Under the pieces are notes generated by a model that was given only the letters and a program-made list of their open reading frames with translations, ran no database searches and was not told the origin of the DNA. Source: Gemmatales bacterium (lineage in GTDB: Bacteria > Planctomycetota > Planctomycetia > Gemmatales > HRBIN36). From it: 64,000 nucleotides of DNA. The position numbers were made by a program, and so were the translations under genes. Below are positions 45,411 to 55,175 of the stretch, one piece after another (position 1 is the stretch's first letter; every line of letters begins with the position of its first letter). The stretch spans positions 22,391 to 86,390 of the forward strand of contig JANXCQ010000019.1 of assembly GCA_025060195.1 (NCBI GenBank). The letters are read 5' to 3'.

Positions 45411-48170
45411 TTATGGCAGGCGGAGAAAATCGGGTCCCTGCACACGTGCGGACCAGACATCGTCCGGCAAAACGAACACTGCTTCCGGCAAAGTGGAGGT
45501 CCGTGCATAATAATAACGCTTTTCCCTCAGACCGGGATAATCTTCAGTTCTCGGCTCCCAAGTCATCCCCACTATCAGTTGATGGGAAATTTTCTTATCG
45601 GGACTACGCACCTCGATGATTAATGCCGGAGGATACTTACTATCCTGAGCATCTAAGCGATACTCCGCTGGGATTTTGCCACTATACTGCAGGAATCGCT
45701 CCGTGCTCAATCGGGCCACGTTCGTGGCCGCGGTTTTCCATCCTAGGCTGGCTAACAAGGATTCTAATTTGCTAACATCCAACCTAAAATCATCCTTTTT
45801 TTGTTCCTGACCGTCGATTGTATAGCTTACCACCTGCCAACGCTTCGGTTGGCCCTCTTTTTCGGACTTATAACTCAAGTGGAGCACCATCTGTTCGGGC
45901 TTGTTTTCCTTAGTGGTGCGGTTCCAACGGAATAGAACCTCCTCCGGTTCGGCATTAGTATTTTCAAAAATTGTTCCCACGCGTGGCTCAATATCTAATT
46001 CGCGAACGACTTCCCGCCGGAGCAAGAACACGAACTTATTCGATTCGGGCACATCGGCAGTGGGGGGCTTATATTGCAAGTGGGCATAATATTGACCCTT
46101 CTCAGCACCTTCTTTTTCAATAGCACGACTCACGCTATAGACTAACTCGTTGGGAGTCGTCTGGTCTTTCGGTTTTTCCCAAACCCGGATCTGTAACCAA
46201 GACTTAGCGCCGAGTTGATAGGTGTTAGCAAGGTCCTGGTCTGTGGCTTCGTCGGTTACCAGTTTGTCCGCCTGCATGTTTTTCAAGATATTAAGCAAGG
46301 AATCTATATTCGCAGCGGTGGCCTCGAATGGCTTCTTGATTTTCCAGACATTACCTTCCTTTTCGATTAACAAGGTGGTAGAGCCGCGAGTAAACTCGAC
46401 CTGATTGACATAATCAGTCACAAAACTCTTCAGGCTGCGATCGCGGAAATAATAATAACCACCCGCCAAACGCTCGTGAAGCTGGAACGCGCCAACAATG
46501 CCGCTGACATTTTCGGCAGGGTCTGGCACAGCGAGGATTTGTGGTGTCTGTTCGCCAATTCTTCGCTCGACATAAGTCACGCGGCGTTTTTCGTCATGCT
46601 TGCCGATGCGCAAAGTGACCAGGGGCTTACTTCCGTCGCGTAATTTCGGTTCTCCCTCTCCTTCGGGTTTACCTTCCTTATCGCGAATGACACCCTCACT
46701 ATAGATACGCACCGTACACAGTTCCTTTCCGCTGTCTAGACCCAAATCAATGGGATCATCGCCAAACCAGGACCGTTGTTTGAATCCATCATCTAGAAAC
46801 GCAGCGGTATCGCGGAGTTCTAAGTTTCCTAAGCCTTCAACTAGTTGGGTCACGACCTGCGGATGCGTAGCCAATTTGGTCCGCTTGTCGGTATAGAGAT
46901 ACCACTCGACAGGTGCAGTGGATTTTTCCGATGATTTGTCGCTGTCCTTCGACAACTGCCAGCGGCGCAAGCGCACCTGCTTAACTGCCTGGTGAGGATA
47001 ATCCAGGTTGATCGCATCCACCTTTTTGACATCGTAGCGGACGACGTGGCGATCGCGATAATCATCGAGCTTAGTGGGAATGGCATCGCGCACGTCTTTG
47101 CCGGAAATGCGCACCGCATAGGAATCGGTATCGAGTTTAGCGTAGTAACGCAATTCATCGGCCTGTTCCCATTGCCGCGTATGCCAGGCCGCTAATCCAC
47201 CTAGCCAGTCCCCGTAATTGACTTGGCCCATGAAGAATGCTACACAACTTTGAAATAGTCCGGCACTGGCCTCGTAGTCTATGTCGCCGACGAGAAGCTG
47301 ATGCTTGGTGACTTCTGCTTTGTCATCACTGCCTTTCTTCTCGATGGTAAGTATATAGCTGGCCCGGTCGGGTTTCAGTCCCCATAGCGCTAATTTTTCA
47401 TCGCTAATGTCATCTATATACCCATTTTCCCGAACGACCCTAATACGTTCTAGAGCGTCCGCGAGGTCTTTCGCCTTAGTCTCGGCAGCGTAGCCCAGGG
47501 AAGGATGGACAAAGAGCCAGCCGTGAGTCTCGTCATTTCGCAATTCGATTTTCCGCTGCGGCGCCTGTACTAGAACACTTAAGAGTTTTTCGCCGAAACC
47601 CACACGAGGAAGCAGTTCCTTAGCGCGGAAGGTCTCTAACTTGGCAAAGACGCGCTCGAAGCGGCTTTTGGGCACGGCTAAAGGACGCTGGTGGACCGTG
47701 CTGTTGACGTAATAAACAGGCGATTCCCCGCCACTGAGCTTCCCAATGCGCACTTGCATGGGTTCTTTTTCTTTCGTCGCATAGAGAGTAATAACGGCTT
47801 GGGGTTGTTCTAAGCCAAGTATTTCCGGATCACGGGGTACTGGGATCGTATAATTCGCCTCCGCTCCGGTAATATCCAAGGCCAGGGAATCTACAGCCCC
47901 ACTATCGGTCTTATATTCGGCGGGCTTCGTAATGCGCCATTTGCCATCCTGCTTGGTGAATTCTAGGACTTCCTTAGTCCCCGATTCTGTGGTGCGTTCA
48001 ATCACCAAGCGGTTAATCTCGCTGGACTTGTCGCGCCACGAGCCGACCAGCCAACGCTGGCGTTCGGTGCGCTCTTCCGTAGTCGGCACATTCCACCATT
48101 GCAAGAGCAGGAACACTCCCACCAGTAAGCAAAATATACCGAATAAGATCCAAGTGGTTTTCAGATTCAT
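45411..48170 (-). CDS. DUF4340 domain-containing membrane-anchored protein
   Basis: A 919-residue protein. The ATG at 48170 (MNLKTT) lies about 11 bases after GGAGGG. One N-terminal membrane segment (ILFGIFCLLVGVFLLLQWW) anchors it. Residues about 55-260 match DUF4340 (INRLVIER with GKWRITKPAEYKTDSGAVDS). Similar sequence returns later (TTLLIEKEGNVWKIKKPFEA, then TAANIDSLLNILKNMQADKL), so the domain seems repeated. It is the last gene of a four-gene ABC transporter operon whose other members are GldG-, permease- and GldA-like, the usual setting of DUF4340. Probably an accessory or export-assembly subunit on the outer face of the inner membrane. Confidence 0.85.
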   Translation of the reverse strand: MNLKTTWILFGIFCLLVGVFLLLQWWNVPTTEERTERQRWLVGSWRDKSSEINRLVIERTTESGTKEVLEFTKQDGKWRITKPAEYKTDSGAVDSLALDITGAEANYTIPVPRDPEILGLEQPQAVITLYATKEKEPMQVRIGKLSGGESPVYYVNSTVHQRPLAVPKSRFERVFAKLETFRAKELLPRVGFGEKLLSVLVQAPQRKIELRNDETHGWLFVHPSLGYAAETKAKDLADALERIRVVRENGYIDDISDEKLALWGLKPDRASYILTIEKKGSDDKAEVTKHQLLVGDIDYEASAGLFQSCVAFFMGQVNYGDWLGGLAAWHTRQWEQADELRYYAKLDTDSYAVRISGKDVRDAIPTKLDDYRDRHVVRYDVKKVDAINLDYPHQAVKQVRLRRWQLSKDSDKSSEKSTAPVEWYLYTDKRTKLATHPQVVTQLVEGLGNLELRDTAAFLDDGFKQRSWFGDDPIDLGLDSGKELCTVRIYSEGVIRDKEGKPEGEGEPKLRDGSKPLVTLRIGKHDEKRRVTYVERRIGEQTPQILAVPDPAENVSGIVGAFQLHERLAGGYYYFRDRSLKSFVTDYVNQVEFTRGSTTLLIEKEGNVWKIKKPFEATAANIDSLLNILKNMQADKLVTDEATDQDLANTYQLGAKSWLQIRVWEKPKDQTTPNELVYSVSRAIEKEGAEKGQYYAHLQYKPPTADVPESNKFVFLLRREVVRELDIEPRVGTIFENTNAEPEEVLFRWNRTTKENKPEQMVLHLSYKSEKEGQPKRWQVVSYTIDGQEQKKDDFRLDVSKLESLLASLGWKTAATNVARLSTERFLQYSGKIPAEYRLDAQDSKYPPALIIEVRSPDKKISHQLIVGMTWEPRTEDYPGLREKRYYYARTSTLPEAVFVLPDDVWSARVQGPDFLRLP

Positions 48171-48243
48171 AGGCGCCAATTCCCTCCGTCCGGTCAGTCA
48201 GCTCCCATGGGGGAATGGACTTTGCACACTGATGGCCGGCATA

Positions 48244-50448
48244 CTATCGTCGGCGGACTAAATACACTCCGACGCCGCTAAAGATGATTAGCCCGAAAAC
48301 CAGCAGGCCCTGCAGTACATAGGAGGTGAGACCGTATTGTTCAAAATTCGGCCCCGGTTGGAACGTCTTGCGTTCCCGAGGAGGAATACCCACCTCCACA
48401 AGTTCCGTGCGTTGCCGCAGCCAAGCGATAGACGAGGCGACCAGGTTGAAAACAAAATCATCGTCGGCAGCTAATGCGAGATAGGAGCTGCCGAACACCA
48501 CCAATCGGGGAGCGCCTTCTCCCGCCACTCCGGCGTGAAACGGATCGCGGGGCACGCGCTCGGAACGTTCCCGAACTGTGATCGCCACCGGGTGCGGCGA
48601 GCTCTTGACCCGCTGCTTAAACGCATCAGGGTCCCGTTTGAATTGTTCTAGAAGATGGAGCAATGGATCATTATCGAGGAGCGGTTCTGTCAGGGGATAA
48701 ACGGGGTAAAGCGTCTCCAGGAGTGAATGGACAACGTAATCCCCGGCAGGAGTGCTTTCCACGGACCGCACCAAAGGCAACGGAATGGCCGTCTCCAGTT
48801 GGGTTCGAGCTAGACCGGCCACTAATTGTTTATCCGCTTGAGGACTGATGCGAACAACGGGACGAAGGACTTCACCAGTCGTCATAACGCCACCACGGCG
48901 AGCTAATGAGAGGAGCAGATCTTTGCCCGTCTGCACACCAAATTCTTTGAGATAATCCGCCAGCGGGAAAGCCGATGGCGCTCCGTCATTGCCAAGCTCC
49001 ACGCCCGCAAAGACGACTAAACGACCTTTACCGCGCAGCGCTTGCCGCACTAGGAACCAATCGAGTAAGGCCGGATTCAGCAACGAATTGCCTCCGGAGA
49101 GATTCGCGTGTAGGAAGGCCAAAATTTGCGGCAATCCCTGAGGACTCGGTTGCCCCATATACATTTTCAACACGTCCAGGTAACCTGGGGGAGCAGAAAG
49201 GGGATCTGCAACGATCCAGACATCTGCCTCCATAAGGGCTTGAAGGATCGAGCTCGACAAACCTCCGAAAGCATCCCGTTCCACCAAGTTCACCACCTTG
49301 ACCTGATAGCCTTGCTGCTCGAGGCGGTCCTGTAAGCGGCGGAGATTTCGCTCCGGATTGTTATGCGTAGGCGTCATCTCCCCCGCACCACTGGTAAAGT
49401 AAATGATGGGCTTTTGCGGCCCTTGCATCAGGGTAACAATAGCAGAGGCCAGCGCTACTTCCCCCTTGAACACGGTAGGTTCCCGACCAAATCGGCTTTC
49501 CGAACGCAAGTCGTCCCGACGTAAGAACTGGTAGGCATCTCGCCCATCTCGATCATAGACGACCAGAACGCCCGATTGATCGGCGCTAACGCGGTAACGC
49601 TTGTACAACAATCCCAGGGTCTCTTGCACCTGGCCGAAAAACGGATAATGCACCCGAAACTTCTCCCGATTATAGGTGCGGCAAACTTCAAGATAGTCCC
49701 GCATTTCGGTATAAAGATCATCGCGAGGATCTAACAGGACATAGACGTCCACGGGATGGGGTAGCTGGCGGACTAAACGTTGCATGCGTTCATGAACGGT
49801 GTAGATGCCGGTCGCGCTCCAGTCGAAGGGGCGAGTGCCGTACGCGAACGCTATTGCGTTAACGACTATTAGAATACCCAAGAGCAGAACGGCGCTGAGG
49901 AAGGTGTTATAACCATAAATAAGTCGGCGGAGGTTTGGGTTATCGCGTTCTTCGCCGACCAGGCCCAGGAACGCGAGCATCATGGCACTTAGGCCACATA
50001 AGGTGAAGACCAGCGGTCGCCAAGTTGCCCATTCGCGCCACGCTGGTAATCCCTTCGATAACTGCTGAAACCAATTGCCCAAGACTTGGAGATTATATTC
50101 GAGAACGACTGGCATAACCCCCAGGATCACCGCGACCATAAACGCCTGCAGCGCCAGCCAGCCTAACAAATTGGCGCGTTCCAAGCTACTCAAGGACGAC
50201 AAGGACTCCTCGCGACGATAGGCCAACCATAAGAAAGTCGCCGTCATCCCGGAAATCAGAGCGCTGGCGATGGCAAACACCAGGTAGGGCACATAAGGAT
50301 AGCGCGGCTCTTGATTCTGACCCGCCTGATAAATACGAACGGCGAGCCAGATCACAGCAACGACGGCAACGCCCGCGGCAGCGAGCATCCCTATCAGGGC
50401 TGGCCTCCAAGGCCTCTGCTGCGTCGGCCCGTTCGCACCTTCCGGCAT
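48244..50448 (-). CDS. GldG-like ABC transporter auxiliary protein
   Basis: A 734-residue membrane protein starting at the ATG at 50448. It has membrane segments at about 17-38, 54-78, 96-120, 146-166 and 184-208, and one at the C-terminus (LQGLLVFGLIIFSGVGVYLV). The large periplasmic domain between contains GldG features (YTVHERMQRLVRQLPHPVDV, KPIIYFTSGAGEMTPTHNNP, ADVWIVADPLSAPP). GldG works with GldA and GldF in an ABC complex needed for gliding in Bacteroidetes; planctomycete homologues have no known role in motility. It is third in the operon, 47 bp after the permease gene. A 20-bp tandem duplication spans the intergenic space and includes GGGAG about 12 bases before the start. Confidence 0.8.
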   Translation of the reverse strand: MPEGANGPTQQRPWRPALIGMLAAAGVAVVAVIWLAVRIYQAGQNQEPRYPYVPYLVFAIASALISGMTATFLWLAYRREESLSSLSSLERANLLGWLALQAFMVAVILGVMPVVLEYNLQVLGNWFQQLSKGLPAWREWATWRPLVFTLCGLSAMMLAFLGLVGEERDNPNLRRLIYGYNTFLSAVLLLGILIVVNAIAFAYGTRPFDWSATGIYTVHERMQRLVRQLPHPVDVYVLLDPRDDLYTEMRDYLEVCRTYNREKFRVHYPFFGQVQETLGLLYKRYRVSADQSGVLVVYDRDGRDAYQFLRRDDLRSESRFGREPTVFKGEVALASAIVTLMQGPQKPIIYFTSGAGEMTPTHNNPERNLRRLQDRLEQQGYQVKVVNLVERDAFGGLSSSILQALMEADVWIVADPLSAPPGYLDVLKMYMGQPSPQGLPQILAFLHANLSGGNSLLNPALLDWFLVRQALRGKGRLVVFAGVELGNDGAPSAFPLADYLKEFGVQTGKDLLLSLARRGGVMTTGEVLRPVVRISPQADKQLVAGLARTQLETAIPLPLVRSVESTPAGDYVVHSLLETLYPVYPLTEPLLDNDPLLHLLEQFKRDPDAFKQRVKSSPHPVAITVRERSERVPRDPFHAGVAGEGAPRLVVFGSSYLALAADDDFVFNLVASSIAWLRQRTELVEVGIPPRERKTFQPGPNFEQYGLTSYVLQGLLVFGLIIFSGVGVYLVRRR

Positions 50449-50457
50449 GGCAAGTCC

Positions 50458-50500
50458 ACTCCCTAGACTTCCGCTTTACTCCCTAGACTTCCGCTTTACT
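50458..50500. repeat. 20-bp exact tandem duplication between two operon genes
   Basis: The unit CCCTAGACTTCCGCTTTACT occurs twice without a gap (50461-50480 and 50481-50500), preceded by a partial ACT. It covers the end of the permease gene (including its stop codon) and the intergenic space up to the GldG start, and carries the GldG ribosome binding site (GGGAG on the minus strand) twice. Confidence 0.85.
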
Positions 50501-52469
50501 TCCACTTGCGCGATTCTAAGACACGCACGGTCAGGAAAAGGAAAAGTACCGCGATGCTTATATGGTAAAGTAAGTGTTGCAAATAGAGTTGCCCCTGCAG
50601 AAAGCTCTCATATTGCTCCAACAGGCTCAGTTGTTGAACTACTTTCACTAACCACTCTCCAGTCCCCCGACCGGCCCAGGTAAACTGCCAATGAAGAAGC
50701 TGGGGGACGAATAAGGCTAAGACACCAGCGTAACTTAGCACAGCGGCGATCACCTGGTTGTCGGTAATTGCTGAGAAAAACACGCCCAGCCCGATAAACG
50801 ATACCACCAGGAACGCCGTACCGACATAGAAACTAAGCAAGGGGCGATAGTCGAAAGGTTGATCCATCAGGAAACGGAAGATTAGGGGGAAAATGAACCA
50901 TAGGCCCCATGCCACCAGGAAAAAGCACCAGGCCCCGAAGAATTTCCCTAACACCACGGTCGTTTCGCTCACCGGAGCCACTAACAAGACCTCTAATGTG
51001 CCGGTGCGCCTTTCCTCGCTGAACAGACGCATGGTCAGGAATGGAGGAATAGCTAACAAGGCAAAGACCGGGAGCAAGCCGTAAAAATAATATTGCACGA
51101 TCGGTTCCCGGAAAATCACCTCCCGCCGAGATATGTCCCGGTTGGCGACATGCAGGATCCCCACCCAGGTTAGATACTGAATCGCGGCGATAATCGCGAG
51201 GCCTGCTAGGACTAAGTATGCCGTCGGCGTGTAGAAATATGCTAATAATTCCCGACGGACGATCGCTACGAGTTGATTGTTCGACACTGTTACTAAGCCG
51301 ACAATAAGTTGAACCAGAACTAATATCAACGCTAATAAGCCGTTGGGGATAAAGTATGCACTGGGGCGCCAGGTATCGCTCAGGTAAAAGGCAAGCGTAG
51401 GCAACAGGGCGCGAAGCACACTTAGCAGGCCCAAGATCAAAGCGCCGAACACCAGGCAAATCATCGCAGCATAGTAACTGGAGTCGGCATCGCTGCCTGC
51501 CAGGTTAATATGAGCCAGCAAGAAGAGCAGACTAAATATCCCGGCTAACAGGCCGACTGGGGAAAACATTCCACCATCGGTAGTGACCACTAAGTCGCGC
51601 ACGATATAGAGTCCTAAGACAGCGAAGGCAATGTAGCCAGCCCAAGCAAGTGCATAACTGGCAGCGAGGCGCCAAACTTCGTTAGTTTCATGTTTGGCCG
51701 CAGTAAGGAGGAAGGCAAGACCTACGATCAAGGCGACGCTACTGGCGGTGGGCAAGGCTTGCCATTGGAACCGCGAGACCAGCATAGCGACGACCACGAT
51801 GGTCAGGAGCACTAACGCAGCCGCACCGAAGGTAATGCGGGCGACCACGATATCCGTGCCGATCAGGTTATTCCAACGGCCCAAAAACTGTCCTAACGCA
51901 CCCGGCCAGGTGAGTACTGCAGCCCAGGCGCTCCTCGTGCCGACCGAGGTATCGGAGGGAGAAGCCTCCGACGTCATGGACAGCCCTTCCTCTGGAGTTT
52001 CGTTTCTTCCTGAATTGACCCAGGGACACACCGTAACGGCGACGCTAATCAAGCCTGTAATAAACGCAGTACAAATCGCGGCCACAGTACCCCACCACTG
52101 GTAAACAATCCAAAATAGTCCGCCCAGGCCGCCCGCAATGAGAACAAGCCAGGCCAGGATCCCATAGCCCCGGCGAATTTCCAGGGCACGGTCGAAGGCG
52201 GCGTGGTAATAAAGCAGAGCGATGGCCATCACGCTGCAAAACACAATCCAGTTATTCGAAAAAAACGGGAGTTTAGAATCCGGGCCGCCCACGGCAGAGC
52301 GGATGGCATTCCAAGCCAACATGACAAGTGTGCCCAATAACAAGAATAACCCGAAGACCCCTACGCTACGAGCGACTTCGGGGGGACGCTCTTCGATGAT
52401 CGAAGGCCCATATGCCTCTTCAAGGAGCCGTGGGTCGGGTTTTTGGGTATCCGGCGCAAGTGTGGTCAT
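50496..52469 (-). CDS. ABC transporter permease (GldF-like)
   Basis: A 657-residue membrane protein starting at the ATG at 52469 with GGAGG nine bases upstream. About 12-14 hydrophobic segments are visible. The C-terminal half is the ABC-2 type permease module of GldF (LLAYFYTPTAYLVLAGLAII, MRLFSEERRTGTLEVLLVAP and FLVVSFIGLGVFFSAITDNQ). The N-terminal 350 residues are additional membrane segments with a cytoplasmic linker around 165-195, longer than in plain GldF proteins. It follows the ATPase gene after 20 bp. Confidence 0.85.
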   Translation of the reverse strand: MTTLAPDTQKPDPRLLEEAYGPSIIEERPPEVARSVGVFGLFLLLGTLVMLAWNAIRSAVGGPDSKLPFFSNNWIVFCSVMAIALLYYHAAFDRALEIRRGYGILAWLVLIAGGLGGLFWIVYQWWGTVAAICTAFITGLISVAVTVCPWVNSGRNETPEEGLSMTSEASPSDTSVGTRSAWAAVLTWPGALGQFLGRWNNLIGTDIVVARITFGAAALVLLTIVVVAMLVSRFQWQALPTASSVALIVGLAFLLTAAKHETNEVWRLAASYALAWAGYIAFAVLGLYIVRDLVVTTDGGMFSPVGLLAGIFSLLFLLAHINLAGSDADSSYYAAMICLVFGALILGLLSVLRALLPTLAFYLSDTWRPSAYFIPNGLLALILVLVQLIVGLVTVSNNQLVAIVRRELLAYFYTPTAYLVLAGLAIIAAIQYLTWVGILHVANRDISRREVIFREPIVQYYFYGLLPVFALLAIPPFLTMRLFSEERRTGTLEVLLVAPVSETTVVLGKFFGAWCFFLVAWGLWFIFPLIFRFLMDQPFDYRPLLSFYVGTAFLVVSFIGLGVFFSAITDNQVIAAVLSYAGVLALFVPQLLHWQFTWAGRGTGEWLVKVVQQLSLLEQYESFLQGQLYLQHLLYHISIAVLFLFLTVRVLESRKWK

Positions 52470-52489
52470 GAAAGGAAACCTCCGAAAAG

Positions 52490-53437
52490 CTAAGCGGCGG
52501 AAGCGCGGCCCGCGGTGACCTGGATGAACAAATCGCGCAAAGATTGGCGTTTCAGATCGAGTCGGCGAATGGGCCAGCCCTGGCGCAACAGGCGTTCGGA
52601 GATCGCCAGGCGTAAGTCACGATTGTCGCAGGTTTCGATCTGAAACGCACATAAACCGTCCGCGCCGTCTTCGACCGGCACGCTCTGAATGGCCCGCACA
52701 CCTTCCACCTGCTGCAGCAGCCGCCGTACTTCCTGTTCGGGAGCCTTGACCTCTAGGACAATGTGACTGTCGCGTTGCAGCTGGCTGAGCCGATCCTGCA
52801 GCGCGATCCGTCCTTGGTTGATGATGATGACCCGCTGGCACACTTCTTCGACTTCCGGGAGAATGTGGGTGGAGAGCAGCACAGTATGGTCTTGGCCCAG
52901 TTCGCGGATGAGATTAAGAGTTTCCTGCTGTTGCCCCGGGTCAAGGCCTGAGGTCGGTTCGTCGAGAATGAGTATGGGCGGGTCGTGAACCAGGGCGTCG
53001 GCCAGCCCGACACGTTGGCGATAACCGCGGGACAGGGAGCTTATTAATCGCCGGCGCACGGGGACTATGCGGCAACGTTCCAACACATACTCGACCCGCC
53101 GGTTTCGCTGACGCCTATCCACCTGTTTGAGCCGAGCGCGGTAGTGCAAATATTCCTCCACACGCATTTCTGGATATAAAGGTACTTGTTCCGGCAAGTA
53201 ACCTAAATTTTGCCGCACTTCACGGGATTGCTGCATCACGTCGTAACCGGCGACCTTGGCCCAGCCGCTGGTCGCGGAGATGTAGGTGGTCAAAATTCGC
53301 ATGGTCGTGGTTTTGCCGGCACCGTTCGGCCCGAGGAAACCGACAATTTCCCCCTTGTCCACGCTGAAACTGACGTGGTCCACGGCCAACACGTTGCCGA
53401 AGTATTTCGTCAGGTCGCGGACTTCAATCATAGCCAT
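52490..53437 (-). CDS. ABC transporter ATP-binding protein (GldA-like)
   Basis: A 315-residue ABC ATPase. Walker A GPNGAGKTT, the Q-loop in GYLPEQVPLYPEM, signature LSRGYRQRVGLADAL, Walker B ILILDEPTSGLDP and H-loop LSTH are all present, so it should hydrolyse ATP. The C-terminal 90 residues form the small domain common to GldA-type proteins. Start at the ATG at 53437, with an alternative two codons later. It is the first gene of the operon permease-GldG-DUF4340, and probably drives export or assembly of an unknown substrate. Divergent from the next kinase gene. Confidence 0.9.
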   Translation of the reverse strand: MAMIEVRDLTKYFGNVLAVDHVSFSVDKGEIVGFLGPNGAGKTTTMRILTTYISATSGWAKVAGYDVMQQSREVRQNLGYLPEQVPLYPEMRVEEYLHYRARLKQVDRRQRNRRVEYVLERCRIVPVRRRLISSLSRGYRQRVGLADALVHDPPILILDEPTSGLDPGQQQETLNLIRELGQDHTVLLSTHILPEVEEVCQRVIIINQGRIALQDRLSQLQRDSHIVLEVKAPEQEVRRLLQQVEGVRAIQSVPVEDGADGLCAFQIETCDNRDLRLAISERLLRQGWPIRRLDLKRQSLRDLFIQVTAGRASAA

Positions 53438-53575
53438 CGGGCTATCCCCACCCCACGTTGGTCAAGCAGAAGCAGTTTCCCACCCCTTATATTCTTTTAC
53501 GCTGAGCCGACAAGTCACCGCAGAGGTAACTGGATAGTAAACATTAGTGCCCGAGCCCTGCGAAGCAAGAGGCGT

Positions 53576-53605
53576 TTGGCAGAATTGACAGAACTTCGGT
53601 ATAAT
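53576..53605 (+). promoter_or_regulatory. Sigma-70-type promoter of the kinase gene
   Basis: TTGGCA (53576-53581) and TATAAT (53600-53605) are separated by 18 bases, 90 bases before the start codon. A second, less well spaced TTGACA lies between them. Confidence 0.5.
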
Positions 53606-53694
53606 GGCAGGGAGGGAGAGACTCGCTGGCCGGGAACAAACTGCTTGGAGTGCCTGAGAGACTTGCTCTGTCCCACGGCTCGGACTGACAAACC

Positions 53695-55146
53695 ATGCAG
53701 GAACTCACCGCAAGCGATCTTGCCCAGCGAGTCATCCAACTGGGCTTGGTCAGGCCGGAACAAGTCGAGGATACCTTACAGGAATTGCCTCCCGCAAGTA
53801 ACAGCGAGGGCCTCCTGCGGGCCCTGGAGCGGCGCGGGTTACTCACGGGTTTGCAAATCGAAAAGCTGCGTCGCGGGGATACCACAGGCTATTTTCTGGG
53901 TGGCTATGCCCTGAAGTATAAGATAGCCGCCGGAACGTTTGGTCGCGTGTTTCGGGCCGAGGACCCGAATAACGGCCAGGCCGTGGCCATCAAGGTTCTG
54001 CGCCGCCGTTGGACTGAGGACAAGAATGTTGTCGAACTGTTCATCCGCGAGGCCTGCTTAGGCATGTCGTTGAAGCACCCCAACATCGTGCAGACACTAA
54101 TGGTCGATCATGATAAAGCCACCGACCAGCATTTCATGGTCATGGAGTTTGTCGAGGGGGGCAATCTTCGCGACATGTTGGCTATTCGGAAACGGTTTGA
54201 TGTTGCCGAGACCTTACGCTTGCTGGAAGACATGGCTTCGGGCTTAGCTTACGCTTTTTCGCGGGGTATCACTCATCGCGACCTGAAACCGAGCAACGTT
54301 CTACTATCGGCGCAGGGAACGGCGAAGCTAGTAGATTTCGGCCTGGCGCAGATCTTCCGTCTGGACGAAAGTCTGCTCAGTGAAGAAGAGCGCATCCAGG
54401 TGCAACGTACCCTGGATTACGCAGGTTTGGAGAAGGCGACTAATGCGCCCCCGAACGACACGCGGAGCGATATTTTCTTCCTGGGATGTATCGCTTACGA
54501 AATGCTTACGGGACGACCGGCATTACAACCGACCCGGCAACGCCATCTGCGAGCCAGTCGGGAACGGTTCCTGAATGTCCCCCAATTGCAACCCGAAGAA
54601 GCCCAGGGTTTTCACCCGCTGGTGCACCTGGTGCGCTCGATGCTGGCGCTCGACCCGCAGATGCGCCCGCAGACCCCGCAACAATTGCTCGACCAGATTC
54701 GCCATGTGCGTGGCCAATGGAGTAAAGGGAGTTCTAATCACACCACAGCCGCGGCTGCGATTTCTTCAGGGGTAACCGTGTTCGTCGTGGAACGGCATGA
54801 GCCCTTGCAGGAGCTGATCCGCGAAAAACTCAAGAAGCTCGGCTATCGCGTGTTGCTCTCTAGTATGCCTGAGCGCATGCTTGAGCGCTTCGCCCAGCAG
54901 CCGTTCCAGGGAACAGTCGTAGATGTCGGCAGCGTCGGCGAAGAGGGAGTTCAGGCCCTCAAGCAAGTGGTCGAACAAGCCCAGGCGAGAAACCTGTTTC
55001 TCACTGCGATTGCGATAGTCTCCGAAAACCAGGATGACTTGGCCGAGCAGTTGGCCCAAGTCCCGCAAATCGTGATTCTGCGTCGGCCGCTCAATCTCGG
55101 TCAACTGGTGCGTGCGTTGACTGAGAGACTGCCGCCGAAGTCGTAG
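53695..55146 (+). CDS. Serine/threonine protein kinase with a receiver-like C-terminal domain
   Basis: A 483-residue protein starting at the ATG at 53695. Residues 1-68 are a helical N-terminal segment. The kinase domain spans about 70-340: loop AAGTFGRVF (78-86), K100 in VAIKVL, HRDLKPSN (194-201) and DFG (214-216). The activation segment reads RTLDYAGLE where most Pkn kinases have GTPxYMAPE; a Glu is kept at the APE position (E246). After a Ser/Ala linker, residues about 360-481 look like a response-regulator receiver domain (VFVVERHEPLQELIREKLKK, GTVVDVGSVGEEG with D410, IVILRRPLNLGQLVRAL), but the usual acidic pair at the first strand is replaced by Glu-Arg, so phosphorylation there is doubtful. 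Confidence 0.8.
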   Translation: MQELTASDLAQRVIQLGLVRPEQVEDTLQELPPASNSEGLLRALERRGLLTGLQIEKLRRGDTTGYFLGGYALKYKIAAGTFGRVFRAEDPNNGQAVAIKVLRRRWTEDKNVVELFIREACLGMSLKHPNIVQTLMVDHDKATDQHFMVMEFVEGGNLRDMLAIRKRFDVAETLRLLEDMASGLAYAFSRGITHRDLKPSNVLLSAQGTAKLVDFGLAQIFRLDESLLSEEERIQVQRTLDYAGLEKATNAPPNDTRSDIFFLGCIAYEMLTGRPALQPTRQRHLRASRERFLNVPQLQPEEAQGFHPLVHLVRSMLALDPQMRPQTPQQLLDQIRHVRGQWSKGSSNHTTAAAAISSGVTVFVVERHEPLQELIREKLKKLGYRVLLSSMPERMLERFAQQPFQGTVVDVGSVGEEGVQALKQVVEQAQARNLFLTAIAIVSENQDDLAEQLAQVPQIVILRRPLNLGQLVRALTERLPPKS

Positions 55147-55175
55147 CTTGTGGTTCTGCATCGGCCTAGGGTGGG

